Assembly: GCA_016184115.1 (NCBI GenBank)
Contig: JACPDH010000124.1
Coordinates: forward strand, 1-64,000
Length of the DNA stretch: 64,000 nt
DNA from: Acidobacteriota bacterium
GTDB taxonomy: Bacteria > Acidobacteriota > Thermoanaerobaculia > Gp7-AA8
Reading direction: 5' to 3'
Below the pieces are notes generated by a model. It was given only the letters and a program-made list of their open reading frames with translations. It did not search any database and was not told the origin of the DNA. A program made the translations under genes and the position numbers. Shown one piece after another: positions 8,558 through 16,682 of the stretch (positions are counted from its first letter, which is position 1; the number at the start of each line of letters is the position of its first letter).

Positions 8558-8589
8558 AAAAAAGGACAGGAGCCTTGCGACCCCTGTCC
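8558..8589 (-). terminator. Intrinsic terminator/attenuator between rpsI and rpsB
   Basis: On the minus strand GGACAGG ... CCTGTCC forms a 7-bp stem followed directly by six T residues and AT, a textbook terminator. It leaves only about 24 nt before the rpsB Shine-Dalgarno, too little room for a downstream promoter, so it probably acts as a partial terminator or attenuator between the L13/S9 and S2/EF-Ts parts. Confidence 0.75.
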
Positions 8590-8629
8590 CGTGCTGACTA
8601 CCTGTGTTTCCGATACATCACGGCAACCA

Positions 8630-9016
8630 CTAGCGCTTCGAGAACTGGAAGCGCGCGCGTGCGCCCTTCTGCCCGTACTTCTTGCGCTCTTTCATACGAG
8701 GGTCGCGCGTGAGCAGCCCCGCCTTCTTGAGCTTCTTACGAAGCTCGGCGTTGTACGTCTCCAGCGCTCGGGAGATGCCGTGGCGAATGGCCCCAGCCTG
8801 CCCCGTCGGGCCGCCGCCGTCAACGTTCACGAGAATGTCGAAATGCTCGACGGTCTCGGTGAGCGACAGCGGCTGTTTGATGATCATCTTGAGCACTTCA
8901 TTCGGAAAGTAGTCGTCGAACGTACGGTGATTCACCGTGATCTGTCCGCTTCCCTGGCGCAGCCAAACGCGCGCCGTCGACGACTTCCTGCGACCGGTTC
9001 CGTAGTATTCCACCAA
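8630..9016 (-). CDS. rpsI: 30S ribosomal protein S9
   Basis: 128-residue small-subunit protein. It starts [19 protein letters not shown], has the [16 protein letters not shown] segment and [12 protein letters not shown], and ends in the conserved basic tail ([10 protein letters not shown]) whose last residues touch P-site tRNA. It lies 23 nt behind rplM, the usual L13-S9 pair, and is followed by a U6-type terminator. Confidence 0.97.
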   Translation of the reverse strand: MVEYYGTGRRKSSTARVWLRQGSGQITVNHRTFDDYFPNEVLKMIIKQPLSLTETVEHFDILVNVDGGGPTGQAGAIRHGISRALETYNAELRKKLKKAGLLTRDPRMKERKKYGQKGARARFQFSKR

Positions 9017-9039
9017 AGCTGAACCCCTTCCTCTGCTGC

Positions 9040-9471
9040 CTACGAAATCTTGACCGACTCAGGCTGCTGCGCCTGATGCGGGTGCTGCGTCCCGCGGTAA
9101 ACCTTGAGCTTCTTGAGCATCTTGCGACCGATGCGGTTCTTCGGGAGCATGCCCGCCACTGCGCGCTCGATCATCGACTCGGGCTTTTCGGCACGGACAA
9201 AGCGCGCGGCCGACTCGCTCAGGCCGCCCGGGTAGCCGCTGTGGTGACGATAGATCTTATCCGTCTCCTTGCGGCCCGTGAGGACGACCTTTTCGGCGTT
9301 CAACACGATGACGTGGTCACCCGTGTCGAGGAACGGCGTGTAGGTCGGCTTGTTCTTGCCCGAGATGATGTTCGCCACAGCGGTCGAGAGCCGGCCGAGC
9401 ACGAGCCCGTCGGCGTCGATGATGAACCACTGCGGATCGATGTCGCCCTTTTTGGGAAAATACGTACGCAT
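9040..9471 (-). CDS. rplM: 50S ribosomal protein L13
   Basis: 143-residue large-subunit protein beginning [20 protein letters not shown], with [18 protein letters not shown] and the [22 protein letters not shown] signature region spread over residues 105-130. First gene of the rplM-rpsI unit. The upstream region carries GGGAAT-N19-GTT, matching SigR-type promoters, with a TTGACA between the two boxes. Confidence 0.97.
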   Translation of the reverse strand: MRTYFPKKGDIDPQWFIIDADGLVLGRLSTAVANIISGKNKPTYTPFLDTGDHVIVLNAEKVVLTGRKETDKIYRHHSGYPGGLSESAARFVRAEKPESMIERAVAGMLPKNRIGRKMLKKLKVYRGTQHPHQAQQPESVKIS

Positions 9472-9602
9472 TTCTTGATTCCTCAGGTGTTTCCGGACTT
9501 ACGTCGGCCGGACCGAAACTCTTTCGAGAGGCGCTGCCGAGGCTTGTTGAGGGCACTCCGCACCCAACCCCTCCAGAAAGGGGCTGAACGGTAACACCGC
9601 TA

Positions 9603-9630
9603 AACCGCCCCTGTCAAGGCGAACATTCCC
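9603..9630 (-). promoter_or_regulatory. SigR-like promoter upstream of rplM
   Basis: Minus-strand GGGAAT (9630-9625) and GTT (9605-9603) are separated by 19 nt, as in SigR/SigH-type promoters. A TTGACA (9617-9612) overlaps it and might be the -35 of a housekeeping promoter, although no good -10 follows. Predicted leader is roughly 125 nt. Confidence 0.45.
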
Positions 9631-9671
9631 GACCCCTTGTCTACAGCTGTGCGGAGTGGTAGAAGCCCCGC

Positions 9672-10358
9672 GTGCTCGACAAGGACCCACACCAGATCCG
9701 TTCGATGTTCGCCAGTGTCTCCCACCGTTATGACACGGCGAACCGTGTTTTGTCGATGCGTTTCGACGTCGCCTGGAGAAAGCGTGTCGCACGCCAACTT
9801 CTTCCCGCACCCGGCCGAGTGCTCGACCTCGCCGCTGGAACGGGCGACCTGACCGTCGACCTCGCGAGGTACGGCCAGCACCGAGTCGTCTCGGCTGACT
9901 TTACGTACGAAATGCTCGCTCACGGACAACTGAAGGTCCTCGAGCGGGCCCCCGGCGCCGTCCAGGTCGCGGCGGACGCTCTGGCGTTGCCATTTCAGTC
10001 CGGTTCGTTCGACGGCGTCTCCGTCGCCTTCGGAGTACGCAATTTTCACGATCCGCTCCAGGGGCTGCGCGAGACGCGTCGCGTGCTTCGAACCGATGGT
10101 GCCCTCGGCGTGCTCGAGTTCTCGATGCCTCGACAGCCGCTCCGCTTCGTCTATGGCATCTACTTCCGCCATATCCTCCCGGCGATCGGGGGTTTCATTA
10201 CAGGGACCCGAAGTCCCTACGACTACCTTCCCGCTTCGGTGCAGACCTTCCCCGAGGGAAACGCATTCCTCTCGTTGATGAGCGAAGCGGGGTTCAGAAA
10301 CTGCGTCGCCGCCCGGATGAGCGGCGGTATCGTCACGTTCTACCGAGGTGAGGCATGA
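9672..10358 (+). CDS. menG: Demethylmenaquinone methyltransferase / UbiE family
   Basis: S-adenosylmethionine-dependent C-methyltransferase finishing menaquinone (or methylating a ubiquinone precursor). The 228 residues begin with a GTG; the SAM-binding motif is [10 protein letters not shown] near 48-57 and family signatures are [12 protein letters not shown] at the N-terminus, [15 protein letters not shown], and LEFSMPRQP. It heads a three-gene plus-strand run menG-folD-coaE with 4-nt overlaps. Menaquinone is inferred from the likely phylum, not shown by sequence. Confidence 0.9.
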   Translation: MLDKDPHQIRSMFASVSHRYDTANRVLSMRFDVAWRKRVARQLLPAPGRVLDLAAGTGDLTVDLARYGQHRVVSADFTYEMLAHGQLKVLERAPGAVQVAADALALPFQSGSFDGVSVAFGVRNFHDPLQGLRETRRVLRTDGALGVLEFSMPRQPLRFVYGIYFRHILPAIGGFITGTRSPYDYLPASVQTFPEGNAFLSLMSEAGFRNCVAARMSGGIVTFYRGEA

Positions 10359-11266
10359 GCGCAAAGCTGATCGATGGCAAGCAGATCGCGGCGGAGGTCG
10401 AGGCCGAAGTCCGGAGAGAGTGCGAGGCACTCGCGTCGAAAGGAGTCATTCCGGGACTCGTCGCGATTCGCGTCGGAGACGACGCCGCATCCGAGGTCTA
10501 CGTCCGGAACAAGGCGAAGAAGGCGACTGAGCTCGGCCTGAACGGGACGCAGAAACATCTTTCCGCCACGACCTCGCAGCGCGAGATTGAAGCGGAGATC
10601 GACCGTCTGAATGCTGACGACGCCGTGGACGGCATTTTGCTTCAGCTCCCGCTCCCCTCCCACCTCGACTCGAAGGCGTTGCTCGACAGGATCGATCCGC
10701 GAAAAGATGTCGACGGATTCCATCCCGTGAACGTCGGGCGGCTTCAGCAGGGACGCCCTTGCCTCGTCCCCTGTACGCCGATGGGAGTCATCCGGCTGCT
10801 CGAGTCGAGCGGCATCGCAATCGGAGGTTGCAGGGCAATCGTCGTCGGCCGAAGCGACATCGTCGGAAAGCCGGTCGCCGCGCTTCTGCTTCACCGGCAT
10901 GCCACCGTCACGATCGCGCATTCACGGACTCCCGACCTCGCGGGCGCGGTTCGAGAGGCGGACATTGTCGTCGCGGCGGTCGGCAAGGCAATGATGATCA
11001 CCGGAGAGATGATCAAGCCAGGCGCGGCCGTGATCGACGTAGGCATCAACCGCATCGAGTACGGATTCGACAAGCTCGACCGTCTCGGGGAGGCGAAACG
11101 CAACGCAGTCCTCACGAAGGGCTCCGCGCTCGTCGGCGATGTCGACTTCGAATCAGCAAGGAGCGTTGCCGGCTGGATCACGCCGGTGCCGGGCGGCGTC
11201 GGCCCGATGACGATTGCCTATCTGCTGAAAAACACGCTGCAGGCAGCGAAGGATCGCCGCGCGTGA
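10355..11266 (+). CDS. folD: Methylenetetrahydrofolate dehydrogenase / methenyltetrahydrofolate cyclohydrolase
   Basis: Bifunctional cytosolic folate enzyme interconverting 5,10-methylene- and 10-formyl-tetrahydrofolate. The 303 residues contain the catalytic region [14 protein letters not shown] (Tyr and Lys), the QLPLPSHLD segment, [11 protein letters not shown], the NADP-binding loop [13 protein letters not shown] and the C-terminal [16 protein letters not shown]. The start overlaps menG (ATGA) and the end overlaps coaE (GTGA). Confidence 0.96.
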   Translation: MSAKLIDGKQIAAEVEAEVRRECEALASKGVIPGLVAIRVGDDAASEVYVRNKAKKATELGLNGTQKHLSATTSQREIEAEIDRLNADDAVDGILLQLPLPSHLDSKALLDRIDPRKDVDGFHPVNVGRLQQGRPCLVPCTPMGVIRLLESSGIAIGGCRAIVVGRSDIVGKPVAALLLHRHATVTIAHSRTPDLAGAVREADIVVAAVGKAMMITGEMIKPGAAVIDVGINRIEYGFDKLDRLGEAKRNAVLTKGSALVGDVDFESARSVAGWITPVPGGVGPMTIAYLLKNTLQAAKDRRA

Positions 11267-11880
11267 TTCTTCGCGTTGGGCTCACGGGCGGAATCGCGTC
11301 AGGGAAATCGACGGTCGCGAGAATGTTCGGCGAGCTCGGCTGCGTGGTGATCGACGCCGACGACGTCGTACGGGATCTCTATCGTCCAGGTGCCTCGGGA
11401 CACCGAGCGCTCGTTGGTCGGTACGGCGCCCGGATCCTCCGCGGTGACGGCGAGATCGACCGCCCGAAGCTCTCCGCGCTCGCGCTCGGGACGCCTAACG
11501 GAGCGCAAGAGCTCAACGCCCTGATCCACCCACTCGTGATCGACGAAGAAATGCGAAGGATCGCGGCCGCAGATGACGGCAGCGACAGGATCGTCATCGT
11601 CGAGGCGACACTCCTCCTTGAGTCGGGCGGACGCCAGCGATTCGACAGGATCGTCGTGGTCGACCTCGAAAGCGAAGAGCAGGTAAGGAGAGGTACCGCG
11701 CGCGGGATGAACGAAGCCGAGGTTCGGCTCCGAATGTCGCGCCAGATGCCGCGCGGGGAGCGCGCGGCGTACGCAGACTACGTCATCTCATCCGAAGGAA
11801 CCCTCGACAACACCCGGGCGCGAACCGAGCGCGTACATCAAGCGCTTCTCGATGATCTTGCGCGGCTGAGCAGCCCCTAA
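11263..11880 (+). CDS. coaE: Dephospho-CoA kinase
   Basis: Last step of coenzyme A synthesis. The 205-residue product begins at a GTG that overlaps the folD stop by 4 nt; a longer frame running back through folD is rejected because homology begins at [18 protein letters not shown]. Walker A is residues 8-16 (TGGIASGKS), the CoA-site segment is [11 protein letters not shown], and the lid/core element LIHPLVIDE is present. A 12-bp-stem terminator follows. Confidence 0.95.
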   Translation: MILRVGLTGGIASGKSTVARMFGELGCVVIDADDVVRDLYRPGASGHRALVGRYGARILRGDGEIDRPKLSALALGTPNGAQELNALIHPLVIDEEMRRIAAADDGSDRIVIVEATLLLESGGRQRFDRIVVVDLESEEQVRRGTARGMNEAEVRLRMSRQMPRGERAAYADYVISSEGTLDNTRARTERVHQALLDDLARLSSP

Positions 11881-11885
11881 ACATA

Positions 11886-11913
11886 AACGCGCCCCGCCGA
11901 AGCGGGGCGCGTT
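11886..11913 (+). terminator. Bidirectional terminator between coaE and the lipoprotein pair
   Basis: Perfect 12-bp stem AACGCGCCCCGC with the 4-nt loop CGAA lies between convergent genes, 5 nt behind coaE and 20 nt behind the lipoprotein stop. Weak U content (TTCGAT) on the plus strand. Confidence 0.7.
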
Positions 11914-11933
11914 CGATCCGATCGTTCGATCAG

Positions 11934-12197
11934 TTACTTCGTGGCCGGGGCGGCGGTGGTGTCCGTCGTGGCCGGGGCAGCGGCGGTGTCCGTCATCGCG
12001 GCGGTGTCCGTCGTGGCGGCCGTGTCCATCGTGGCGGTGTCCGTCATGACGGCGGTGTCAACGGCAGGAGCCGTATCGGTGGTGGCCGGAGCGGCCTCAG
12101 TCGTGGTCTCCGGAGCGGCCTCTTCCTTCTTGCAGCCGACGGCGAAGATCGAGAGGGCGAAAACGGCGATCAGGGCGAAAACGAGCGACTTCTTCAT
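11934..12197 (-). CDS. Small Thr/Ala/Asp-rich lipoprotein (copy 2)
   Basis: 87 residues: a signal sequence MKKSLVFALIAVFALSIFAVGC with the lipid-modified Cys at position 22, then KKEEAAPE and a low-complexity tail made of ATTDTAA / MTDTA units ending APATTDTTAAPATK. The start is the ATG with a GGAG SD; the longer upstream frame is Pro/Arg nonsense. It is a tandem paralogue of the gene at 12268-12531: same length, same signal peptide end and an identical last 14 residues. The tail resembles disordered lipoprotein linkers. Function unknown. Confidence 0.85.
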   Translation of the reverse strand: MKKSLVFALIAVFALSIFAVGCKKEEAAPETTTEAAPATTDTAPAVDTAVMTDTATMDTAATTDTAAMTDTAAAPATTDTTAAPATK

Positions 12198-12267
12198 TTG
12201 GGTAATCTCCTTGTTGGTTGTTGTTTTACGTTGAACTCTGAATCGTTCAAGTACTGGTAAATACAGG

Positions 12268-12531
12268 TTACTTCGTGGCCGGGGCGGCCGTGGTGTCCGT
12301 CGTGGCCGGCGCTGCGGCCGTGTCGGTGGTTGCGGCGGTGTCGGTCGTCGCAGCCGTGTCGGTGGTGGCCGGCGCAGCGGTGTCAACAGCCGGTGCGGCA
12401 GTGTCGGTTTCCGGCGCGGTGGTCTCGGTCACGGCGGTGTCGGTCGTGGCGGCTTCTTCCTTCTTGCAGCCGACCGCGAAGATCGACAGCGCGAGGATGA
12501 CGAGGAGAACCAAGCTAAGTGATTTCTTCAT
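12268..12531 (-). CDS. Small Thr/Ala/Asp-rich lipoprotein (copy 1)
   Basis: 87 residues: signal MKKSLSLVLLVILALSIFAVGC, then KKEEAATTDTAV and repeats of APATTDTAATTDTAA ending APATTDTTAAPATK. An AAGGAG SD precedes the ATG at good spacing, and a plausible promoter lies at 12572-12600. The neighbouring copy at 11934-12197 shares both ends almost exactly, indicating recent duplication or gene conversion, with divergence mainly in the number and order of TDTA units. No catalytic residues or known domain are seen; an abundant outer-membrane or peptidoglycan-zone spacer is a guess. Confidence 0.85.
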   Translation of the reverse strand: MKKSLSLVLLVILALSIFAVGCKKEEAATTDTAVTETTAPETDTAAPAVDTAAPATTDTAATTDTAATTDTAAAPATTDTTAAPATK

Positions 12532-12571
12532 GACAAAAGCTCCTTGCAGCGCGAAGTCTGCTGAATGCGTC

Positions 12572-12600
12572 AGAATCTTTCTGAGACAGAACCCTATCAA
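12572..12600 (-). promoter_or_regulatory. Putative promoter of the lipoprotein pair
   Basis: Minus-strand TTGATA, 17-nt spacer, GATTCT; start near 12565 would give a leader of about 34 nt containing the AAGGAG SD. The -10 is a weak match. Confidence 0.35.
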
Positions 12601-12747
12601 CGTTTCGTTCGTGGTCGCGCTTGCCGGCGCTTTCCTCCCCGTAATTGTTTCCAGGGTTGACAGAGCGAACCGTCGCTCAGTTCACGTCACAACTCCCGTC
12701 CAAGCGCTTCAGGCACACGATCAGCGAAGAGTACTGTGACGGGCGCA

Positions 12748-12753
12748 TATGAT
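12748..12753 (+). promoter_or_regulatory. -10 element of the alpha/beta hydrolase gene
   Basis: TATGAT overlaps the first possible ATG of the hydrolase frame. Transcription would begin about 12760, making the ATG at 12770 the first usable start. No clear -35. Confidence 0.3.
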
Positions 12754-12769
12754 AGGCATGCTGGGGAGA

Positions 12770-13546
12770 ATGTCAAGTCCAGGCAACCCTTCCGACTCCG
12801 GATTCGGCTCGCACCGCCTGCAGACCAGCGCGCCTGACGGGACGCTGATCGCATTCGATGTCTACGCCGGCGCCGGACGTTCCGGAGTCGTGATCATTCC
12901 CGGCTTCTGGCGCACTCGCCGCTACCCTGCACTCTGCGCAATCGCCTCGCGGATCGCCAGCGAGCTCGCTCCGTGCGCGATCCTCGACTGTCGTGGCCAC
13001 GGGGAAAGCGGTGGCGTCTTCGAGTTCGACCGGCTCGAGCACTTCGACGTCGCCGCAGTCGCCCGCCGCTTCGCAGAGCATTCGAATCTCGATCGGCTGA
13101 TTCTGATGGGATTCTCGGCGGGAGGAGCACTCGCGATCTCTACAGCCACGCGACACACCGATCTAACCCTTTCCGGACTGCTCCTGGTCTCGCCGGTGGC
13201 GGAGTTCCGACGTGTCGTTCCCCGCCCGAATCCGTTCACGATTCACCGCCACCTCTCGCTCGGCCAGGCCCTCGCGAAGCCTCGGTTCCGATGGCCCGGC
13301 ATCGACCGCCTGTCGCCACTCGAGGATGCAGCGCGGCTCGCGCTTCCGGTCTGCCTGATCCATGCGCGGAACGACTGGCTCGTCAGCCACCGGCACTCGG
13401 AGGCAATCGCACGCCTCGCCTCGAATGCGACGCTACACATCCTCGACGTTCGCGGTCGCTATCACGCTGACCGGCTATTCGAGGTTGCGGGAGAGCGAGT
13501 TTGGCCGATCGTCAGTGATTTCGTTCGCAGCGCGTTTTCGCGGTGA
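12770..13546 (+). CDS. Alpha/beta-fold hydrolase
   Basis: Probable serine hydrolase of 258 residues. The nucleophile elbow is GFSAGGA, the acid is in HARNDWLVSHRHS and the catalytic His in GRYHADRLFE, in the usual order. The HG-like oxyanion stretch is IIPGFWRTRRY. No signal peptide, so cytoplasmic. Starts at 12749 and 12758 are also in frame; I prefer 12770 because TATGAT at 12748 would place transcription start after the first two. The substrate cannot be deduced; small-ester or acyl thioesterase activity is possible. It stands alone between a divergent lipoprotein unit and convergent rdgB. Confidence 0.8.
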   Translation: MSSPGNPSDSGFGSHRLQTSAPDGTLIAFDVYAGAGRSGVVIIPGFWRTRRYPALCAIASRIASELAPCAILDCRGHGESGGVFEFDRLEHFDVAAVARRFAEHSNLDRLILMGFSAGGALAISTATRHTDLTLSGLLLVSPVAEFRRVVPRPNPFTIHRHLSLGQALAKPRFRWPGIDRLSPLEDAARLALPVCLIHARNDWLVSHRHSEAIARLASNATLHILDVRGRYHADRLFEVAGERVWPIVSDFVRSAFSR

Positions 13547-13556
13547 GGCGGACGGA

Positions 13557-14117
13557 TTAGACGCGATCGCCCAGTTCGCGTCGAAGCAGCTCGAACGCGC
13601 GACCGCGGTGTGAGATCCGGTCTTTGTCGTCACTCGACATCTCCGCGTAGGTCGCGCTCGCGCCTCGCGGCAGGAACCACGCGTCCCACCCGAACCCCGC
13701 CGTACCGCGAGGCTCGAGGAGAATCTCGCCTGGTGTCTCCCCAACGAAGAGACTCACAACCGAACCATCCCAGTACGCGAGCGCGCAGCGTGCCCGTGCG
13801 CTCCGGTCTCGAAGAGCACTCGCGATGGTCGCAAGCCCCGCACCACCTGCGGACTCGAGAAGCCAGCGAATATAAGGGCCTGGGAATCCACCGAGTGCGT
13901 CGAGGCCGAGTGCAACATCCTCGACGAGAAGCGGGCCGTCCACTGACGCGCGGGCGCGCTCGAGTTTTGCGTGGACGATCTCTTCGAGTGTCGCTGCCTG
14001 AATCTCGTCGGTCGACACGTCGACAGGTTCGAGTGCGACACCGAGCAAGCGGCGCGCCTCCTCGACTTTGTGCTTGTTCGACGTTGCGAATCGGAGCGTA
14101 GCGCCGCGCTTCGGCAT
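13557..14117 (-). CDS. rdgB: XTP/dITP diphosphatase (HAM1/RdgB family)
   Basis: House-cleaning pyrophosphatase that removes deaminated purine nucleotides. The 186 residues have the substrate loop FATSNKHKVEEA at the N-terminus, LLVEDVALGLDALGGFPGPY in the middle, GFGWDAWF and the C-terminal SHRGRAFELL. Slightly shorter than the usual 195-205. It lies 10 nt behind the anti-sigma factor, so it may be co-transcribed with the stress sigma operon, which would fit an oxidative-damage role (inference). Confidence 0.92.
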   Translation of the reverse strand: MPKRGATLRFATSNKHKVEEARRLLGVALEPVDVSTDEIQAATLEEIVHAKLERARASVDGPLLVEDVALGLDALGGFPGPYIRWLLESAGGAGLATIASALRDRSARARCALAYWDGSVVSLFVGETPGEILLEPRGTAGFGWDAWFLPRGASATYAEMSSDDKDRISHRGRAFELLRRELGDRV

Positions 14118-14127
14118 CGAATTGCGA

Positions 14128-14352
14128 TCAGGAGTGGACGACCGCGTCGTGAATGCGCTCCCTCAGACCGTCTGGAGCGGAGCGCGGACGAAGGCGACTA
14201 CGGAGAAAGCGCCTCAGCCGCTCTTCGACTCCGACATATCGCGCGCATTCTTCGCACACGTCAATGTGCAAACGGAATTCGTCGGACTTCACTTTGCCGA
14301 CGGTGCCATCGAGATAAAAGTAAACGAGATGCTTGAGTTCGCCACAGACCAC
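14128..14352 (-). CDS. Zinc-binding anti-sigma factor, RsrA-like
   Basis: 74 residues, GTG start with an AGGAG SD. Ligand positions are C3, H29, C33 and C36 (motif HIDVCEEC), the ZAS pattern; the 26-residue distance from the first Cys to His equals C11-H37 of Streptomyces RsrA, whose zinc site is a thiol redox switch. A helical tail with RLRRFLRSRLRP follows. It sits 48 nt behind the ECF sigma factor at 14401-15171. By family knowledge it should hold that sigma factor inactive until oxidised. Binding partner and redox sensing are inferred. Confidence 0.85.
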   Translation of the reverse strand: MVCGELKHLVYFYLDGTVGKVKSDEFRLHIDVCEECARYVGVEERLRRFLRSRLRPRSAPDGLRERIHDAVVHS

Positions 14353-14400
14353 CGCTGGCTCCTATCAACTCGTATTGACGGCTCAGCGGGGAAAACTGGC

Positions 14401-15171
14401 TTACTCGAGATCGAATTCCTCTTCCTCTTCTTCTTCGACCTCGAACTCGAAGTCTTCGCCCTCTGCGGAAAGGAGCGCTAACTCTTCGTCTTCCGACGGC
14501 TCCTTCTCCTCGACTTCGTCTTCCGGCTGCGCTGCTTCAGGCTTCTTCTTCTTGCCCTCGTCCTTGCGCGAGCGCATCTTTGCCGGCTCGCCGGTGCGAA
14601 TGTAGCCATACTTCCGGGCGTACTCGAGAAGCGTCCGTTCGAGCATCTTGCGGCCGCGGTAGAGGCGCGACATCACAGTGCCGACCGGGCAGTCGAGAAT
14701 CTCGGCAATCTCTTTGTAGGAGAAACCTTCGAGGTCGGCCAGAAGGACGACCATCTTGTAGTCGTGCGGCAGGGAGTCGAGGGCGCGCTTGACGTCCTCG
14801 TCCATCATGTCCTGGAAGATGTCGGTCTCGGGATCCTTGATCAGATCCGGGGCATTCTTCTGAATGACGCGCTCGTACGACTCTTCGATCTCGGAGAAGT
14901 CGATCTTGTGAGGAGTGAGCTTCTTCTTCCGGTAGTTGTTGATGAACGTGTTCTTCATGATTTTGAAGAGCCACGCCTTGAAGTTCGTACCTTCTTCGAA
15001 CTTGTCGTAGTACTTGTACGCCTTGAGGTAGGTCTCCTGGACGAGATCCTCGGCATCCTCGGAGTTACGAGTCATGCGGTACGCCGTGTTGTAAAGCGAG
15101 TCGACGTACGGCATCGCCGCCTTCTCGAAATCCCATCCGCGCTCGTGATCCTGCACCTCAGCGGTCTTCAT
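14401..15171 (-). CDS. ECF RNA polymerase sigma factor, SigR/SigH-like, with acidic tail
   Basis: 256 residues. Region 2 (about 15-90) contains YNTAYRMTRNSEDAEDLVQ and FKAWLFKIMKNTFINNYRKK; region 4 (about 130-185) contains LPHDYKMVVLLADLEGFSYK and CPVGTVMSRLYRGRKML. Beyond region 4 is an unusual 65-residue extension, first Lys-rich (EGKKKKPEAA) and then almost purely acidic (ending FEVEEEEEEEFDLE). The ATG at 15171 has a GGAG SD 6 nt away; the ATG at 15183 is an alternative. The promoter region carries GGAAT-N18-GTT, so autoregulation is likely. It is paired with an RsrA-like anti-sigma factor. Confidence 0.9.
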   Translation of the reverse strand: MKTAEVQDHERGWDFEKAAMPYVDSLYNTAYRMTRNSEDAEDLVQETYLKAYKYYDKFEEGTNFKAWLFKIMKNTFINNYRKKKLTPHKIDFSEIEESYERVIQKNAPDLIKDPETDIFQDMMDEDVKRALDSLPHDYKMVVLLADLEGFSYKEIAEILDCPVGTVMSRLYRGRKMLERTLLEYARKYGYIRTGEPAKMRSRKDEGKKKKPEAAQPEDEVEEKEPSEDEELALLSAEGEDFEFEVEEEEEEEFDLE

Positions 15172-15183
15172 AGGTGTCTCCAT

Positions 15184-15518
15184 TCACTACCCTGCCAATA
15201 CCGGGATTCACATCCCGTGCCGACTTGCCCACAACGCCCCGCAAACTCTGACACGCGGAAACGCCGGGGCGAAACCGCCCTGAATGCGGAAATCTGCGGC
15301 ATTTTTGTCTCTGTGTTGTCGCGAGACGAACCGAACTGCCGGGCCTGCCGACCCGAAACCGCTGGATCTTTTCCGGACACTAATGTCCTCGATCGGCTGC
15401 GGTTGAAAAGACTACGGATGACGGAGGGAAATGGTTCGGTGGATTCGCTGCAAACAACTGGTGAACGACACAAATTCCGTCACAACCAACCGTAGGTTAC
15501 CACGCTCGCGGGAATAAT
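15184..15518 (-). other. 335-nt gap upstream of the sigma factor
   Basis: No coding signal seen on either strand. It contains the SigR-like promoter at 15453-15478 and therefore a leader of roughly 270 nt before the sigma factor. Nothing else recognisable; no obvious terminator for the DnaJ-type gene whose stop is at 15519 belongs here, as that gene is read toward this gap. Confidence 0.5.
15453..15478 (-). promoter_or_regulatory. SigR-like autoregulatory promoter of the ECF sigma gene
   Basis: Minus-strand GGAAT (15478-15474), spacer of exactly 18 nt, then GTT (15455-15453). This is the known consensus of SigR-type ECF factors, and it lies upstream of a SigR-like gene; predicted start near 15446. 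Confidence 0.6.
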
Positions 15519-16256
15519 TCAATCGCCCGGACTGCCCGCGATCAGCTCTTCGTAGGCGCGCGTGATCTCGCGAAAACGCGCAGCCGCCTCGGCGCGCGCC
15601 GCGTCGCTCGCTTCGTGAAATCGGTCAGGATGGCACTCCGAGGCGAGATGCCGGTACGCCGCAATCACATCCTGCCGGCTCGCCCCTCGTGCCAGTCCGA
15701 GCATTCCGAGGTTCGCATCGCCATCATGCCGCCTCACCGCATCGAACAGTGGAGTCGCGCCTCCACCGCCCCGGTCGGCGTCGCGCGGCCTCCCATGTTT
15801 CGCCCAGTCGACGTACTCGAATCCGTACTTCTGCCTGAGGCGCGCGAGCGAGTCACTGTGGAAACCGAGGCAGAATGTGATCTCGACGAGTGCGTCGTAT
15901 TGCGCAAGGCCGATCGGCGTTCCCGACTCCACCGCAACAGCCACTGCCAACTCGAGCAGCTGCTCTCTTCGCTCCAACGGCACGAGCTTCACATACTGCT
16001 CGAGCCAGCTCGTGATGTCGATGCGTCCGCGGCTCCCGCACTCCGCACCGGAATGAGCGCGCACGATCTCCATCGCCCGCGCGCGGTCGAAACCAGCCCG
16101 CAGTGCGACTTCCATGAGCACCTCGGCCTCGATTCGCTCCGGAGTGACCATGCCTCCGCTCGCAGCTGCTGCCCGCGCTCCGCGCACGACGACCACACCG
16201 ACGAGCACGGTTGCCAGAAGCGCCAGCGCGACAGTGATGACAAATGGAAGAACCAC
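15519..16256 (-). CDS. Membrane-anchored TerB-like/DnaJ-domain protein (DjlA-like)
   Basis: 245 residues, GTG start with GGAG SD. One N-terminal membrane helix (FVITVALALLATVLVGVVVV), a helical region resembling the TerB-like domain of DjlA (about 40-150), a Gly-rich linker (DRGGGGATP) and a C-terminal J-domain with LGLARGASRQDVIAAYRHLA and the essential HPD tripeptide (CHPDRFH). It should stimulate DnaK ATPase at the inner membrane. queD ends 33 nt upstream in the same direction. The TerB assignment rests on architecture and is less sure than the J-domain. Confidence 0.8.
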   Translation of the reverse strand: MVLPFVITVALALLATVLVGVVVVRGARAAAASGGMVTPERIEAEVLMEVALRAGFDRARAMEIVRAHSGAECGSRGRIDITSWLEQYVKLVPLERREQLLELAVAVAVESGTPIGLAQYDALVEITFCLGFHSDSLARLRQKYGFEYVDWAKHGRPRDADRGGGGATPLFDAVRRHDGDANLGMLGLARGASRQDVIAAYRHLASECHPDRFHEASDAARAEAAARFREITRAYEELIAGSPGD

Positions 16257-16289
16257 GCTCGATCTCCGTTCTGCGCTCGCTGATCGCCC

Positions 16290-16682
16290 TTACTCCCCTG
16301 GAGCGAATCGCACTGAGTTGAACGGACCCTCCCATACGACGACCGCGACGATCCGCACGGTGTCGGGCCCCAGGGCGGCACGGAGTCCGTCGTGGAACCA
16401 GCGCGCGATGTTCTCCGCGGAGGGGTTGATCGCGTCAAAAGGCGCGACATCATTGATGCATTTGTAGTCGAGCAACTTCGCGAGTCTCTCGAGCTCGGAT
16501 CTCGACGCGACGAAGTCGATCGCGAGATCGTCGGCATCGAGCCCTCCGTCCGGCGCACTCAGCTCCGCCTCGACGAGATACGAATGCCCGTGAAGCGGCT
16601 CGCAAGTGCCTCGGTACTCACGGAGAAAGTGCGCTGATTCGAATCGCGCCTGGGTTTTCACGACATACGCGTCGCTACTCAT
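16290..16682 (-). CDS. queD: 6-carboxy-tetrahydropterin synthase / 6-pyruvoyl-tetrahydropterin synthase family
   Basis: 130-residue zinc enzyme of the queuosine/7-deazaguanine or pterin pathway. The zinc ligands and catalytic Cys are visible: FESAHFLREYRGTCEPLHGH, with His in AHF, Cys in GTCE and the HGH pair. The C-terminal Glu site appears as VVVWEGPFNSVRF. The ATG at 16682 overlaps the preceding small gene by 8 nt; a frame running 43 codons further upstream is that gene's territory. No queC, queE or folE is nearby, so the exact substrate is not fixed by context. Confidence 0.88.
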   Translation of the reverse strand: MSSDAYVVKTQARFESAHFLREYRGTCEPLHGHSYLVEAELSAPDGGLDADDLAIDFVASRSELERLAKLLDYKCINDVAPFDAINPSAENIARWFHDGLRAALGPDTVRIVAVVVWEGPFNSVRFAPGE

